A DNA stretch of 64,000 nt, taken from the NCBI GenBank assembly GCA_017438745.1, contig JAFRUS010000064.1, forward strand, positions 1 to 64,000, read 5' to 3'. This document shows positions 41,761-50,714 of the stretch, piece after piece. A program made the translations under genes and the position numbers. Position 1 is the first letter of the stretch. Every line of letters begins with the position of its first letter. The stretch comes from Oscillospiraceae bacterium (GTDB lineage: Bacteria; Bacillota; Clostridia; Oscillospirales; Ruminococcaceae). The notes under the pieces are model-generated. The model was given only the letters and a program-made list of their open reading frames with translations. It was not told where the DNA came from and ran no database searches.

Positions 41761-43196
41761 GTGCGCAGACTGTTCTTTTAAACAGAAAACTTGAAAACAT
41801 GCGTGAGCAGTTTAAAAAAAACCTTACGGCAATGGATGAGATAAGAAGTGACTATGAAAAGTCATTAAACGCACGCCTTTTCGAAATGCAGGAAGAAATG
41901 AAGGAAAAGCTTGCGGATCATGACGCTTCACTTCGCACAGAGTTTGAAACTGAACTCGAAAAATATACAAAAACTCTAAACGAGGAACTCGGAAAGAAGA
42001 TCGATGAGATAAGTTCCGAATACGCTAAACTGAAGTCTGAAAATGACGAGATGCAGGCTCTGATGAAGAAGACGGAAAATGAGCTTGCAGGCGAGATATC
42101 CGGACTTTCCGGCAAACTCGAAAAGCGTGAGGAGAGCATGAAAAACGAAGCCCGCAGACGAATGGAAAAGGTTTATGACGAGTTCCAGAAGTTTACGGAA
42201 AAATATCCTCATGAGTCTTTTGAACCGGGAGCGGCAGACGCTCTTCTTATGCAGATGGAATCAGTGAAATCTGATTTCCGTTCAGGTTTCTACGAATCGT
42301 GCATGGCTCTTTCATCGGGCACAGGCTTTCAGATAGCCCTGATGGACGAGCGTATGAAAAAGAATATGGAGCAGTGGGTAAGATACTACTCACAGCTTGA
42401 ATCATATACTTCGCTGGTGGTCGATTTTATAAAATCAGATGAATTCTGTAAAATAAAGACCGAAAGTTTTGAAAAAGAGCTTTTTAAGACTTCGGAACGC
42501 GAAGCAGATACCTTCGATTTCTGGTGCGAAAACAGATTTTCTCCTGCGGCGGAAAAGGCGAAAGAATTTGCGGAGTTTACACGGAAGATCTCTGAAAGCG
42601 ACGGTAATACACGAGAAGAAAAAATTACTTCATTTTTAAAAAGCGAGAGAAGAAAAGGTAAAAGCGTTTCCTTTGAGGAACTTTCCGGAAAACTTGATGC
42701 ACTGACAGCACTTCATAAAGAGGTGTGTCAGGTAAGGTCGTATATCCACACCGGTTTTGCTGCCTCATTTGAACGTGCAGTCAGTCTTTCGAAAAAAATG
42801 ATAAACTATATGAAAAACGACCGCTGCTGCGATATCATATCAAAGGGATTCCGTGACAGCGATATACGGAAGGAATATATTATTGAAGCTTCCGAACCGG
42901 GAAAAAAGATCACGGTCTGCATTTTTCCGGTATGTCCGGACAGGATAACGGTGATAAATGCAGTTGGTGTGTATTTTGAACATACAGGCTCCGGTACTCC
43001 GGAAAACCTGAAGGCTACCGAAAAGAATTTTCTTACCGGCCTTCAGAGCGTTACCGGAGAGCTTGCAGTATTTTCAGAGAGCAACTGTGAAAATAAGTAT
43101 GAACGTCCTTCGCTGGCTCTGGATACTCTGAAAAACAGGGCGGACGAACAGAGACGAAAGGAAATTTCACTTAACAAGAGAAGAATGATACGCTGA
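41757..43196 (+). CDS. Cluster gene 5, large coiled-coil protein
   Basis: 479 residues. The first 150 or so form a continuous coiled coil (MSAQTVLLNRKLENMREQF and onward). The remainder is mostly helical with an ordered part near 375-450 (KKITVCIFPVCPDRITVINA) that looks like a small alpha/beta domain. It starts with GTG, overlapping gene 4 by 4 bases. The TGA stop (43194-43196) lies inside a REP-like repeat A, so insertion of that repeat may have set the present C-terminus. No family recognised. Confidence 0.65.
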   Translation: MSAQTVLLNRKLENMREQFKKNLTAMDEIRSDYEKSLNARLFEMQEEMKEKLADHDASLRTEFETELEKYTKTLNEELGKKIDEISSEYAKLKSENDEMQALMKKTENELAGEISGLSGKLEKREESMKNEARRRMEKVYDEFQKFTEKYPHESFEPGAADALLMQMESVKSDFRSGFYESCMALSSGTGFQIALMDERMKKNMEQWVRYYSQLESYTSLVVDFIKSDEFCKIKTESFEKELFKTSEREADTFDFWCENRFSPAAEKAKEFAEFTRKISESDGNTREEKITSFLKSERRKGKSVSFEELSGKLDALTALHKEVCQVRSYIHTGFAASFERAVSLSKKMINYMKNDRCCDIISKGFRDSDIRKEYIIEASEPGKKITVCIFPVCPDRITVINAVGVYFEHTGSGTPENLKATEKNFLTGLQSVTGELAVFSESNCENKYERPSLALDTLKNRADEQRRKEISLNKRRMIR

Positions 43197-43237
43197 TCTG
43201 TTCTTAAATCAGCGCAGGGGTACGGGGCGAAGCCCCG
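43191..43237. repeat. REP-like repeat A, copy 3, inside the cluster
   Basis: Hairpins CGCTGAT/ATCAGCG (43191-43197 with 43208-43214) and CGGGGC/GCCCCG with a GAA loop (43223-43228 with 43232-43237). The first stem contains the stop codon of gene 5. No T run follows, so it may stabilise or process the mRNA rather than end it. Confidence 0.85.
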
Positions 43238-43258
43238 CTAAAGGAAAGGTGAGATATT

Positions 43259-44686
43259 ATGAGCGGGATAAGCAGGGGATCTATTTTTTTCACACCGGTG
43301 GTAATGACACTGTCGGTCATGTATGCAGCTGAACACATAGCAAAATCTGTCGGCAGCGTTGCCTTTGCAGGGGCTATCGCTGTTCATAAATATAATCAGA
43401 GGCAGGAAGAAAAAAAGGTAAGGAAACTGAGTAATGATCTTAAGGCGCTGGATGCGGAAGTGACGGAAAACCTGAAAGAACAGCGTGAGGCACTTTACCG
43501 GAGCACGGAACAGATGCTTGAAAAAATCATGGATGCACAGGTCGAAGCAGCGGAAAGCCTTAATAACAGCAGAGCTTCCGATGAATTCAGGGCTCTTCTG
43601 AAAGCGAATGAAAAATCCACCCTCGACAGCATTGAGCACATCCACACGCAGTTTAAAAAGAATTACACGGAAGCCGTAAACCGCAGCAATTCGGATATAG
43701 CGTCGAGGCTCACACGGCTTAAGGAGAACATTATTTCTGATATTTCAAAGATAGAAGCGGACATTGCCGACCGTGAAATGCGGGCTTTCGAAAGGGCGTC
43801 GGAGCTTCTGGATGACGCTCGGACACTTGCGGAAAGCGTATATTCGGAGACCGGCGAAAAATATATCCGTGAGGCGGAAAGTGATCTGGAAAAAGGAAAC
43901 TTCCAGTCAGCAGTCAGCCTTGCTTCATCAGCCATTACGCAGATATACATGGATATGTACAGGTCGGACGCGGAAGAAAACGAAAGACAGTTCTATAAAA
44001 GCTCGCTTGTATTTCTTTCCGAGGAAGTAAGCGGACTGCTCGAAGCGCTTAAAACTGCCGAATTTAAAATGCCTGATGAAACCGAACGCGAAGTGACTGC
44101 AGATCTTACTCAGTTTATGAAGTGTGAGTATGAGGCATTCTCAAAGAAAGCAGCGGATATAAAGAAATATATCGAAAATATAAACGACAGTGTTCCGGCA
44201 TCGGAACTTAAAAGGAAAACCGAAGAATTAAACCTTATGCTTGCGGAGATAAATGAAGAAACGGCGAATGCGTTCTATTTTATGTTCTACAGTCTCAACA
44301 GAGTGGAAGCGGAAAGAGTCATTTTTGATCTGCTGAAGGAAAAGGGATTTTCCCTTAAGGAGACAAGATATACTGACGGCGATCCGGCAAAGTCGGGGGA
44401 AAGAAAATATGTCTGTGCCCTGACCGGTGAGGAGCTTACCATCTCGCTTGTTCCGTATGAAGATGAGAACGCGGAGCTGCAGACTGAACTCATACTTTCG
44501 AGCAATGAAAGCAACGAGGAGAGCCGTGAGCAGTACAGAAAAGCTATTGTAAACGAACTTAAGGGTACGTGCCGCAGTATAGCGGACGTAAGTCTCAAGT
44601 GCAGTGAAGAGACCAGAGGCAAGGATGCAAAGGATCTCGGTAAAACGAGTATGATAGAAAATCCGGTAACAGTAAGCCGGAAATAA
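43259..44686 (+). CDS. Cluster gene 6, coiled-coil protein with hydrophobic N-terminus
   Basis: 475 residues. Residues about 8-42 are hydrophobic (FFTPVVMTLSVMYAAEH, then VAFAGAIAVHKY), perhaps a membrane hairpin or amphipathic anchor. A long helical region with coiled coils follows (about 45-340). The C-terminal 130 residues are mixed alpha/beta (ERKYVCALTGEELTISLVPY), comparable in position to the small domain of gene 5. No family recognised. The ribosome site GGAAAGGTGAG lies right after the REP element. Confidence 0.65.
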   Translation: MSGISRGSIFFTPVVMTLSVMYAAEHIAKSVGSVAFAGAIAVHKYNQRQEEKKVRKLSNDLKALDAEVTENLKEQREALYRSTEQMLEKIMDAQVEAAESLNNSRASDEFRALLKANEKSTLDSIEHIHTQFKKNYTEAVNRSNSDIASRLTRLKENIISDISKIEADIADREMRAFERASELLDDARTLAESVYSETGEKYIREAESDLEKGNFQSAVSLASSAITQIYMDMYRSDAEENERQFYKSSLVFLSEEVSGLLEALKTAEFKMPDETEREVTADLTQFMKCEYEAFSKKAADIKKYIENINDSVPASELKRKTEELNLMLAEINEETANAFYFMFYSLNRVEAERVIFDLLKEKGFSLKETRYTDGDPAKSGERKYVCALTGEELTISLVPYEDENAELQTELILSSNESNEESREQYRKAIVNELKGTCRSIADVSLKCSEETRGKDAKDLGKTSMIENPVTVSRK

Positions 44687-44727
44687 GGAATATAACCGCT
44701 GGTCTGTCCGGGGATCAGCCGAAAGAA

Positions 44728-47403
44728 GTGAGAAAAGTGGAAAGATCGATCTTTGAATATTCATCCCATCGTATTTTCAGCATTTCAGGAAACATAACAG
44801 ATTCATTCTGCACACCTGATCTGCAGATAATGAGTTTTGAGCAGTATCTGTGCGGATATCTGAAAAAAGTGGGCTACGAGTGTGTCCTGTTCTATTCAGG
44901 AAGCGGTTCCGGTATTTATTTTCACGACAGGGAAAGTGCTGAAAACTATGCGGTGTGCATTGAAAACAAACCGGAAACTGAGGCTTTGGAAGAAAGTGAA
45001 GATGAAGACGACATTTTCAATGTTTTCGGAATAAAGGAAAAGACTCCTTCAGCGCCGAAGAAAAAGGAAGAACCTAAAAAGGATGTGCGTATGCGTTATC
45101 CTATGGAAAGCGATGCTGACTTTATCCACAAGGCCGAGGCACTCATGAATAACCGGAACAGGCGTACAGTTATAGTTTTCACAAGCTTTGACGACTTTGT
45201 GAATCGTACTGATTCGGTAAGCCGCCGAAACTACAACCGCCTTTTTGAAAGCTGGAAGTCCATGCCAGCAGACAACAGGAACATATGCATTTTCCTGTCG
45301 AAGGGACTTGGTACTAAGGATATCCAGCAGATGCTTCAGAGCAGCAGTGAGCTTTCGCTTTCATCGCTGTTCATTGCCGAAGACCATGAGGGAAAACGCC
45401 GGTTCAATACGGACAACTGCCTTATAGTCAGACATCCAGGCAGTGACGAAATGCGTGACCTTCTGTTTTACTGGGCGGTGCGCGGCATTGACACGGGAAA
45501 GGGTATCAAAAAGATAACCTTTGACTGGGATGAGGAGAACATAAACAGAATAGTAAATACCATGCAGTTTTACTGCCGCGAATCAGAGAGCGGGCTCAAC
45601 ACTTTCCGTGACCGGATGGAAACATTTTTACGTGACGCGGAAGGAAGCAGAATACCGTTTTCTTTAGACACAGTAAATCGTATTTATGCGGAAAAGGACG
45701 TAAGATATTCTCCGGAAGACCCTGAGGAAGTGCTTGAAAGCAGGAGATACCAGGGGTGGGCAAATGCCTGCGACATTATAAAACGAAACATTGATGAATA
45801 CGAAAACTTTTTAAAATACAATAACTCCGATACTGCGGAGAAAAAAGAGGGTGTTTTCACTCTCGAAAGAGTCGAAAGCCGCGGAGAACATAACGTAAAC
45901 TATAAAATACCTAATTTCGTTATCGAGGGCAATCCGGGCGTGGGCAAGACCGAAATAGCAAGACTTATAGGCCGTATTCTGTACAAGCATGGAATCCTGA
46001 GTTCGGGACATACTGTCTGTGCTTCAAGGGACACTCTTGTAGGTCAGTATCTCGGTGCATCTGCCATCAACACGGTAAATGCCATCGAGCGCGCCCAGGG
46101 CGGTGTGCTCTTTATCGATGAGGTATATTCGCTTGTGAATTTAAGCGACGGTTCATCATCCGGCGGTGAAAACTACTGTGCGGAAGTCATCAACACGCTT
46201 GTGGCTGCAATGACTGATCCGAAATATCATTTCTGCGTTGTGGTTGCCGGCTACAGCTCGAAAATGGCTGATTTCTTCAAGATGAACGAAGGCCTTCCTT
46301 CAAGGTTCAGCATGAAGAACATTATTACCATCGATGACTACAAGCCGGATGTTCTTGAAAAGATATTCAGGGACTACATAGGCAGAAACAGGCTCACACT
46401 TTCACCGGAAGTGGATGAGGAGCTTTCCCGTTATTTTGTAAATCTTTACAGGGAACGTGACAGGAAGACCTTCGGCAACGCCCGCGACATAGTTACTCTT
46501 GCAAAATCAGTCATCGGAACTGCACAGATGCGTGCCAAGGAAGCTGAACCGGTGATCGAAAAATCAGATTTCGGTGATTCAGTGCATCTGTTTGACGGAT
46601 TCGGGGCATCTACACGAGAGGAAGCCTACAGCGATCTGAAAAAGTACATCGGTCTTGATTTTCTGGTACAGATGTTTGACGACCAGTGCAGCCTTTACGA
46701 TGAGTGCCGTGATAAGGGTATAGAATATCCGGGACCGGAACACATGATATGGGTAGGAAATCCGGGAACGGGAAAGTCAACTGCAGCAAAGCTTTTAGCG
46801 GGACTTTACTATGCCACAGGAATACTCGGCGGAAAAAATCCGGTAATTGTGGATGCGTCATCGCTTATCGGAACTCATGTGGGCGATTCGCAGAAACTTA
46901 TAAATGAAAAAATGGACGAGGCGGCACAGAACAACACCGTACTCGTGGTTGAGGAAGCATATCAGCTTTCAAAGGACAAACACTACGGCCATGCGGCGCT
47001 TAATTCCATGATGAACCGCATGGTGGATGAACGTAAGAACTTCAACGTTGTTTTCATAGTTTATGCCAGCGAGTATGATGATTTTATTTCGGCGAATGCC
47101 GGTATCCTGTCGCGCTGCACACGCTATGATTTTAAGGACTACACTCCTGACCAGCTTACAGAGATCTTTCTTAAAATGTGCAGGGATTCAAAGGACACCT
47201 GCTCCGACGAGGCACTTGAACTTGTCAGGAAGCAGATGGAGGAAGTGTACAGAACAAGGACTGACAAGACCGGTAACGCTCGTGCAGTCCAGAAGATGCT
47301 TACGGAAATGAGAAAGAAACGATATCCGAGAATACGTAACATGAAGGACGTACCACCGGAGGTAAAATACAGATTTGAGGCGGAGGATGTATGCAGGATA
47401 TAA
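44728..47403 (+). CDS. Multi-module AAA+ ATPase, CbbX/SpoVK/EccA-like (cluster gene 7)
   Basis: 891 residues. The N-terminal third (about 1-350) looks like a degenerate P-loop-less AAA module (RRTVIVFTSFDDFVNR near 140-155). AAA module 1 has Walker A GNPGVGKTE (about 400), Walker B GGVLFIDEVYSL (about 460) and LPSRF near 523. Module 2 has Walker A GNPGTGKST (about 676), but its Walker B reads VLVVEEAYQL, with Glu in place of the usual Asp; LSRCTRY is near 795. Tandem CbbX-like modules occur in type VII secretion EccA and in remodelling ATPases. Likely a remodeller acting with the Hsp70. It starts with GTG after GAAAGAAG, and its end overlaps gene 8 by 13 bases. Confidence 0.85.
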   Translation: MRKVERSIFEYSSHRIFSISGNITDSFCTPDLQIMSFEQYLCGYLKKVGYECVLFYSGSGSGIYFHDRESAENYAVCIENKPETEALEESEDEDDIFNVFGIKEKTPSAPKKKEEPKKDVRMRYPMESDADFIHKAEALMNNRNRRTVIVFTSFDDFVNRTDSVSRRNYNRLFESWKSMPADNRNICIFLSKGLGTKDIQQMLQSSSELSLSSLFIAEDHEGKRRFNTDNCLIVRHPGSDEMRDLLFYWAVRGIDTGKGIKKITFDWDEENINRIVNTMQFYCRESESGLNTFRDRMETFLRDAEGSRIPFSLDTVNRIYAEKDVRYSPEDPEEVLESRRYQGWANACDIIKRNIDEYENFLKYNNSDTAEKKEGVFTLERVESRGEHNVNYKIPNFVIEGNPGVGKTEIARLIGRILYKHGILSSGHTVCASRDTLVGQYLGASAINTVNAIERAQGGVLFIDEVYSLVNLSDGSSSGGENYCAEVINTLVAAMTDPKYHFCVVVAGYSSKMADFFKMNEGLPSRFSMKNIITIDDYKPDVLEKIFRDYIGRNRLTLSPEVDEELSRYFVNLYRERDRKTFGNARDIVTLAKSVIGTAQMRAKEAEPVIEKSDFGDSVHLFDGFGASTREEAYSDLKKYIGLDFLVQMFDDQCSLYDECRDKGIEYPGPEHMIWVGNPGTGKSTAAKLLAGLYYATGILGGKNPVIVDASSLIGTHVGDSQKLINEKMDEAAQNNTVLVVEEAYQLSKDKHYGHAALNSMMNRMVDERKNFNVVFIVYASEYDDFISANAGILSRCTRYDFKDYTPDQLTEIFLKMCRDSKDTCSDEALELVRKQMEEVYRTRTDKTGNARAVQKMLTEMRKKRYPRIRNMKDVPPEVKYRFEAEDVCRI

Positions 47404-48422
47404 AAATTTCGATGCTGGGCGTCAGCGGATCCGGCAAAACTGCGTTCCTGTCGGGTATATGTGACACCTTCATTTCAGGAAACATAGAGGTAAAGGACAA
47501 CCGCAACGATGACAGAAGCCATCTTTTTAAGATACTGCCATATATGGCGGAGAATATGTCCGAGACAAGTATAGGTGACGTAAGACGATATTCCATAAGA
47601 AACAACAGGAATTTCACATCAGTAAACACTGAGAACACCAAGAAATACATGCTCAATCTTTTCGATGACACATACAGTACGTCGGAACCGCTGTGCGGAG
47701 TGAGCTTTATTGACTACAAGGGCGGATTTGTTGAAAACCTTGTAAACGAAAAGTCGGGTGATGAGGTAAAGGACGTAAGAAACGAGCTTCTTGCAAGCAA
47801 TGTCCTTCTCATCTTTGCCGATGCCATAAGGCTTTCTGCGGCAGAAACAGCTGGTGAGATCAGTGCGGCTCTGGGAAGCGACGACATAAACACCTTCTTC
47901 AACACCAATCAGTTTATGAATAAAAATATGACTGTTCTGTTCGTACTTACCAAGGACGACGCACCGGATGTCACAGGCGACAGTGAACTGCTTGCCGACA
48001 GGATAAGGCATGCGTTTGAGACAACTATAAGGATCATCGAAAGAAACGGCTGGACCTATGGTATAATCCGTACATCTGCCGTGGGAAGAAACTGCGTGGA
48101 TCCGGCTACTAACCGTATCACACCGGACGCCGAGATCGTTCCTTACGGAATAGACAGCGTGCTTTTCTACAGTATTTACAGAACGGTGAGCGAGGAGGTA
48201 ACGGCTCTTCATCTGAGAATAAGCGATATGGAAAATGCTTCGATGCTTACGAAGATGTCACGTGAATACCGCAATAAAATGAAAATTCTTAAAACGCAGC
48301 TTGAAGAGACTGATCTGGTGCTGCGTTTCATACGAATACCGTACAACAGCCTTCGCGTTTCAGACAGCCTTGTCTGTGAGGTAAGACCTGAAAGCGGCGG
48401 AATAAGTGCAGTTTCCGGTTAA
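47391..48422 (+). CDS. P-loop GTPase-like protein (cluster gene 8)
   Basis: 343 residues. P-loop GVSGSGKT (about 10-17), a switch-like segment, Walker B FIDYKGG (DxxG-like, about 106-112) and a TKDD guanine-specificity-like motif in LFVLTKDDAP (about 183-192). These point to a GTPase of the bacterial conflict-system type (double-GTPase or TRAFAC-like), though an ATPase is not excluded. The C-terminal 60 residues are helical. Its ATG lies inside the end of the AAA+ gene with a CGGAGG site; gene 9 follows within a few bases. Confidence 0.75.
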   Translation: MQDIKISMLGVSGSGKTAFLSGICDTFISGNIEVKDNRNDDRSHLFKILPYMAENMSETSIGDVRRYSIRNNRNFTSVNTENTKKYMLNLFDDTYSTSEPLCGVSFIDYKGGFVENLVNEKSGDEVKDVRNELLASNVLLIFADAIRLSAAETAGEISAALGSDDINTFFNTNQFMNKNMTVLFVLTKDDAPDVTGDSELLADRIRHAFETTIRIIERNGWTYGIIRTSAVGRNCVDPATNRITPDAEIVPYGIDSVLFYSIYRTVSEEVTALHLRISDMENASMLTKMSREYRNKMKILKTQLEETDLVLRFIRIPYNSLRVSDSLVCEVRPESGGISAVSG

Positions 48423-48434
48423 GGGGTGAGAAAG

Positions 48435-49592
48435 ATGACTGCCGATGTATTTTTATACGGAAGAACAAGAACTTACGACTACTTTGATATGTATATTCCC
48501 GAGTGGCTCGGAAAGGACACCGAAGAATACCGCGAGTACAGAAAAACTGTAAGCTACATCATGAAGATACGTGATATTCTGCCGGAAGACAAAGTGAAGA
48601 TCCTTAGAAATACGGCGAACAGCTTTATGTTCATTTACGGCCGCAGGATAAGTATGCTCTGCCGCTTCTGCCATATATGCGGTGAAGATGAGTTCGGAAG
48701 ACCAATCAGTTCCACTGAAGGGTTTGTGGCAAGAAACAGTGATACCGAAAGCTTTCGCAGGATACTGCCTGATGCCATAGCTATGATGTCGGGTACGGAT
48801 AAATCATATTACGATCTGTATAACGAAAAAAACGGCAGTGAACCAAAGCCGCAGTCTGAGACACTTGTCGCTGATATTATTCCCGGAAAATATCTTTTCC
48901 CGGATAATCCGCAGTTTAAGGCGATGAAGAAGGCCCTTGGCGGAACAAAGAATATCTTCTCATTTGTTTATGGAGATATGGAAAAGAGCTTTTACGACTA
49001 TTCATCTTCTGATGATGAAGTTAAGATAAATATATTCTTTGCTTCTGACGAATGCACAGAGGTTCCGGAAGATCCGCCGGAAGAGGAAGGAAGTGCAGAC
49101 TTCGGTTCTCTCGTGACCTATGCCGGAATAACAAAGACAAGCGAGGGAAGACTTAAGTACCGTGTGGTAGTCTGTCGCCCTGACAGTGTGCTGAATACCG
49201 GAAACATTGCATACGAAAGCTATGAGCGTGAGGCAGGCAGTGAAATAAAGCTTGAAGAGATCTTCAATATGTATCATTCGGTGTGTGACTATCTTTCACG
49301 CAACGGCACAGATGAGAAGTCACGCAGGAAAGCTGTGCCTTACGGAAGCGAATCTGACGCGGAGTTTACAGGTAAAAAGCTTAAACTGGAATATGCTCCG
49401 CCGCAGAACCAGAAGCGCAGTTTCATGCAGATTATCAAAGGTGAAAAGCTGCCTGATTTTACTGAATATATCTTCCTGCGTTCAGAAGAGGGGGACAGAA
49501 AGCTTGCCGATATCACTCCGGTAATAAAGCTTTTCGATGACAGTTCATCAAGACTGGTTTCCTATGAAGCGCTTATGGAGGTGACACTCTGA
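48435..49592 (+). CDS. Cluster gene 9, unknown, possible GTPase partner
   Basis: 385 residues, no family recognised. It opens MTADVFLYGRTRTYDYFDMY, then a helical region and a CRFCHICGEDEFG stretch (about 77-90) that may hold metal. The C-terminal half is mixed, with a VTYAGITKTSEGRL strand pair. Its place directly after the GTPase gene is like that of GTPase-associated adaptor proteins in some conflict systems (inference). The ATG at 48435 is used since the GTG at 48426 lies inside the AAGGGG ribosome site. Its TGA overlaps the ATG of gene 10 by one base. Confidence 0.62.
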   Translation: MTADVFLYGRTRTYDYFDMYIPEWLGKDTEEYREYRKTVSYIMKIRDILPEDKVKILRNTANSFMFIYGRRISMLCRFCHICGEDEFGRPISSTEGFVARNSDTESFRRILPDAIAMMSGTDKSYYDLYNEKNGSEPKPQSETLVADIIPGKYLFPDNPQFKAMKKALGGTKNIFSFVYGDMEKSFYDYSSSDDEVKINIFFASDECTEVPEDPPEEEGSADFGSLVTYAGITKTSEGRLKYRVVVCRPDSVLNTGNIAYESYEREAGSEIKLEEIFNMYHSVCDYLSRNGTDEKSRRKAVPYGSESDAEFTGKKLKLEYAPPQNQKRSFMQIIKGEKLPDFTEYIFLRSEEGDRKLADITPVIKLFDDSSSRLVSYEALMEVTL

Positions 49593-50425
49593 TGGAAGTC
49601 TATTACTGCGAAAAATGTTCCGGAAGGCCGTATACTAAGAAAATACGTGATGCCAAGTGTCCGGACTGCGGATGCCTCCTTAAGTTTGAGGACGTTTCAG
49701 AAGAAAGCCTTGCCGGCAGAAGAGAACTTGTGTTTCCACGAACTGTTCCTGACTTAAAGGATCTTTTAAAGCCGGGAGAAAAAAGTGAGACAGTAAGACA
49801 GACACAGTTTTCCGTGGACGACGGTGAGATCTTCTACGAATATCTTGGTTTTGAGAAAACCGGATCAGTTGATTTTAACGTAAGATTTATACTCGGCAAT
49901 CAGCCGGATGGTAATTCGGTAATTACGAAGACTCCTTTTGTAAGTCCGAAAATAAAATTTGTTCAGAATCTTGAACTTTCCGAGCTTGAACTCATGAGAA
50001 AAAGCTTTGAGCGGGCGTTTACCAGTGAAGGATTTGAACATGAACGCCGACTCTTCCACGCCTTCGTAAAGCGTGGTTCTGCGGTGCTTATGAAAACTCT
50101 CACGGAAGTTTACGACGATGAAAAAATAACAGAGGAAGACAGATTTTCCGAGCGTTATTTCATAAACTACGACTACCAGCCTTTCGGCGGAATAAATCTC
50201 GGAGGCCCTTTCAAAAAAGAGCACGGCCTTTTCGACGAAGTAAAAAGGGTACTCGACTCCCGCTACGAAAAATTCATGGAATACATGATATTCCGCGCCA
50301 GAAACGGCGACAATATGACACTCAGTTCATTTGCTGACGATTCAGCAGTGATCTTTGATGACCCGCACCTTGCCCTGGTAAGGTATGACCGCTTACTAAA
50401 AGAGGCCAAAGCAACCAGAATGTAA
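49592..50425 (+). CDS. Zinc-ribbon protein, last cluster gene (cluster gene 10)
   Basis: 277 residues. The N-terminal zinc ribbon (CEKC about 6-9, CPDC about 23-26) is followed by KFEDVSEESLAGRREL. This is clearly homologous to the start of gene 1, with GRPYT also kept. The rest (about 60-277) is soluble and mixed, with no membrane segment or known family. Both ends of the cluster therefore carry the same ribbon, one on a membrane protein and one on a soluble one. It overlaps gene 9 by one base. Confidence 0.75.
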   Translation: MEVYYCEKCSGRPYTKKIRDAKCPDCGCLLKFEDVSEESLAGRRELVFPRTVPDLKDLLKPGEKSETVRQTQFSVDDGEIFYEYLGFEKTGSVDFNVRFILGNQPDGNSVITKTPFVSPKIKFVQNLELSELELMRKSFERAFTSEGFEHERRLFHAFVKRGSAVLMKTLTEVYDDEKITEEDRFSERYFINYDYQPFGGINLGGPFKKEHGLFDEVKRVLDSRYEKFMEYMIFRARNGDNMTLSSFADDSAVIFDDPHLALVRYDRLLKEAKATRM

Positions 50426-50472
50426 GATGACATGTGAGAGGAGCACCTTAGAGTGCGCGTAAACACAGGGTT

Positions 50473-50530
50473 GAGGGGGCGAAGCCCCCTCATAATCCCC
50501 CCCTCCCCTTGGGGAGGGGGCAGGGGGTGG
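50473..50530. repeat. Terminator-like hairpin and C-rich/G-rich palindrome, copy 2
   Basis: GAGGGGGC/GCCCCCTC stem with a GAA loop (50473-50480 with 50484-50491), then CCCCCTCCCC/GGGGAGGGGG (50499-50508 with 50511-50520). The second palindrome with its flank is a reverse-orientation copy of 5485-5520. The pair lies after the last cluster gene and may end its transcript. Confidence 0.75.
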
Positions 50531-50599
50531 GGGATCCCATCTTCGATGAACATCTATTGTCATTGTTACTAAAAAGTTCAGTCAAATATCGGGATATAG

Positions 50600-50628
50600 T
50601 TGCAAAAACAAACAGACTGTGTTATAAT
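50600..50628 (+). promoter_or_regulatory. Sigma-A promoter of the cyclic-di-GMP genes
   Basis: TTGCAA (50600-50605), 17-base spacer, TATAAT (50623-50628). Confidence 0.7.
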
Positions 50629-50714
50629 AGTGTATATTAATATTTTTTAAGCAGGAAATATGTCGCAAAAATATTTCCTCTAGGGATTAAAATTATGATA
50701 AAGGGGATGAGTTC

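Noticed and set aside
37121..50425. Type VII secretion locus because of the EccA-like AAA+ protein
   Set aside because: No WXG100 protein, FtsK/EssC-like ATPase or other ESX membrane component is encoded in the cluster.
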